Shown here piece after piece: positions 5,617 to 6,731 of a DNA stretch of 6,731 nucleotides (positions are counted from its first letter, which is position 1; each line of letters begins with the position of its first letter). The position numbers were made by a program, and so were the translations under genes. This DNA comes from Caldilineaceae bacterium (GTDB lineage: Bacteria; Chloroflexota; Anaerolineae; Caldilineales; Caldilineaceae), in contig JAAUPU010000163.1 of assembly GCA_012032975.1 (NCBI GenBank), forward strand, positions 1 through 6,731, in the 5' to 3' direction. The notes below the pieces were generated by a model. The model did no database searches. It saw nothing but the letters and a program-made list of their open reading frames with translations, and was not told where the DNA came from.

Positions 5617-6731
5617 TTATGAAATCTCCTGGCGGATCAAGGCTGCCATGCGTCGCGCACGTTCGGGCGCATCGCCCACGTGACCAGAGGCATCTAGCAG
5701 GGCAGGCAGATCGCGTGCTTCGACAAAGCGGGTGATGCGCGGATCGTCTGCCAGCAGTTCGGCCAGCGGATTGGCCGCGCCTGATTGGAGCGATTGCCAT
5801 GCGACCAGGCTGTGCTGGCGGATCACTTCGTGCAGCTCCTGCCGGTCGCCGCCCGCCTGGACGCCTGCCATCATCACCCGTTCGGTGGCGGCAAAGAGTC
5901 CATAATCGCGCAGGTTGCGTGCCGTGGGGCCGGGCCAAATTGTCAGCCCCTCGACCAACTGCCGCGCGCGCTTGAGCACTTCGTCGGCGAGCAGAAAGGC
6001 TTCGGGCAGAAAGAGCCGTCGATTGGCCGAGTCATCCAGCGTGCGCTCCAGCAGGCTGAGCGCTGCATTGTCCCACGCCACGCGCGGCAGAGCGGCAACC
6101 TGGCGGGTTAGGCTGTCGATATTTTCGGCCACGATCGGGTTGCGTTTGAAGGGCATCGCGCTGGAACCTACCTGTTTTTCGCCAAACGGTTCGCTCCATT
6201 CGCCGAAGGGCGGACTTTGCAGCACGCGCAGGTCAAAGGCGAATTTGTGCAGGCTGGCGCACAGCCCGGCCAGCGCGTTGACGACCAGCCAATCCTGTTT
6301 GCGCGGGTAGGTCTGGGTCGCGACTTCAAAGGCCGTCAAGCCCAGTTTTTCCATCACACGATCTTCAAGCTGGCGAACGCTCCAGTCGGTCCCCTCCAAC
6401 AGTTGAGTGTAACTGGCGCTTGCCCCGACCGCACCCTTCAAGCCTTTGCCGCAAATGCCCCGGCGGACGCGCCGCATTTCGCCCAGGTCGGCCAGGAGGT
6501 CTTGGCCATACTGGGCCAGCCGATAGCCCACCGTGGTCGGTTCGGCTGGCTGGATGTGGGTGAAGGCGATGGCCGCTGTGTCGGCTTCTTGCTCAATGCG
6601 CGTGGCCAGAGCCGACAAGATCTCGGTCAGTTGGGCGATCAGCAGGTCCAGGCCAGCCTGTAGCCGCAACGCGTCCACGTTGTCCAGCGCGTCCATCGAC
6701 GTCGCACCCAGATGGATGATCGCACCGCCCA
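5617..6731 (-). CDS. purB: Adenylosuccinate lyase, partial (N-terminus beyond right edge)
   Basis: PurB cleaves SAICAR to AICAR and adenylosuccinate to AMP, each time releasing fumarate, in purine synthesis. It works as a cytoplasmic homotetramer of the fumarase/aspartase superfamily. The visible part, about 370 residues, includes IIHLGATSMDALDN at the right edge (conserved region 1), the FTHIQPAEPTT block with its catalytic-region histidine (region 2), and the family signature GSSAMPFKRNPI (6133-6168), whose flexible loop supplies the catalytic serine. The Met at 6694-6696 is not the start: it is the M of ATSMD, and the frame stays open to the window edge. Roughly 100 N-terminal residues are missing compared with usual lengths of about 430-480. 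The gene ends in TAA one base before the rRNA methyltransferase start. Adenylosuccinate lyase is favoured over argininosuccinate lyase or fumarase by the THIQPAEPTT and SSAMPFKRNP wording. Confidence 0.93.
   Translation of the reverse strand, partial: GGAIIHLGATSMDALDNVDALRLQAGLDLLIAQLTEILSALATRIEQEADTAAIAFTHIQPAEPTTVGYRLAQYGQDLLADLGEMRRVRRGICGKGLKGAVGASASYTQLLEGTDWSVRQLEDRVMEKLGLTAFEVATQTYPRKQDWLVVNALAGLCASLHKFAFDLRVLQSPPFGEWSEPFGEKQVGSSAMPFKRNPIVAENIDSLTRQVAALPRVAWDNAALSLLERTLDDSANRRLFLPEAFLLADEVLKRARQLVEGLTIWPGPTARNLRDYGLFAATERVMMAGVQAGGDRQELHEVIRQHSLVAWQSLQSGAANPLAELLADDPRITRFVEARDLPALLDASGHVGDAPERARRMAALIRQEIS
5625..5630 (-). promoter_or_regulatory. Ribosome binding site of the RlmM-like gene, inside purB
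   Basis: AGGAGA on the minus strand lies 9 bases before the ATG at 5615-5613 and within the last codons of purB. This supports translational coupling of the two genes. Confidence 0.6.

Noticed and set aside
5617..6696. A complete purB starting at the Met at 6696
   Set aside because: That Met is internal to the conserved ATSMD motif, and the frame continues with GGAIIHLG to the window edge, so the gene is partial.

Overview
The window is about 6.7 kb of moderately high-GC bacterial DNA. It looks most like Chloroflexota: a membrane-anchored protein carries long Thr/Pro linkers of the TPTPT kind, universal stress proteins occur in tandem, and purB sits next to an FtsJ-type methyltransferase. 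This taxonomic call is inferred from gene style; the window holds no marker that would fix it. Most of the region is ordinary chromosomal housekeeping and stress-response content. I see no CRISPR array, transposase, phage module or toxin-antitoxin pair.

Left end (1-574): a minus-strand calcineurin-like metallophosphoesterase breaks exactly at its last metal-binding motif. Within a few codons the sequence becomes very GC-rich, and another minus-strand frame reads like the C-terminal end of a LysR-type regulator. This is either a real deletion or fusion, or a chimeric, error-containing contig end. Between this gene and the next (575-839) lies a 27-base stretch laid out like the 3' end of a tRNA gene, ending in CCA, followed by a plausible promoter.

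Stress block (840-1856): two adjacent UspA-type universal stress proteins, each with a strong Shine-Dalgarno sequence. They are clearly tandem paralogues and probably one transcript.

Envelope gene (2017-3168): one N-terminal membrane anchor, long Thr/Pro-rich linkers, an SH3b-like domain and a C-terminal cysteine-rich excalibur-like calcium-binding domain. A hairpin terminator overlaps its stop codon.

TetR/methyltransferase module (3225-4451): a minus-strand TetR-family repressor is divergent from a small integral-membrane methyltransferase of the isoprenylcysteine carboxyl methyltransferase / phospholipid methyltransferase type. The AT-rich space between them carries a perfect 10-bp inverted repeat (31 bp overall) across the likely tetR promoter, a strong operator candidate. 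Hand counts on single 60-base lines give about 47-48% GC in the two genes and 28% in the spacer, against 58-73% in lines sampled from genes on both sides, so the pair may have been acquired as a unit.

Right block (4557-6731, minus strand): purB (adenylosuccinate lyase, running off the right edge) is followed one base later by a THUMP plus FtsJ/RlmM-like 2'-O-methyltransferase, presumably translationally coupled. The best candidates for something new are the TetR-operator-methyltransferase module, the tRNA-end-like sequence and the SH3b-excalibur protein. None of them amounts to a clearly undescribed system.
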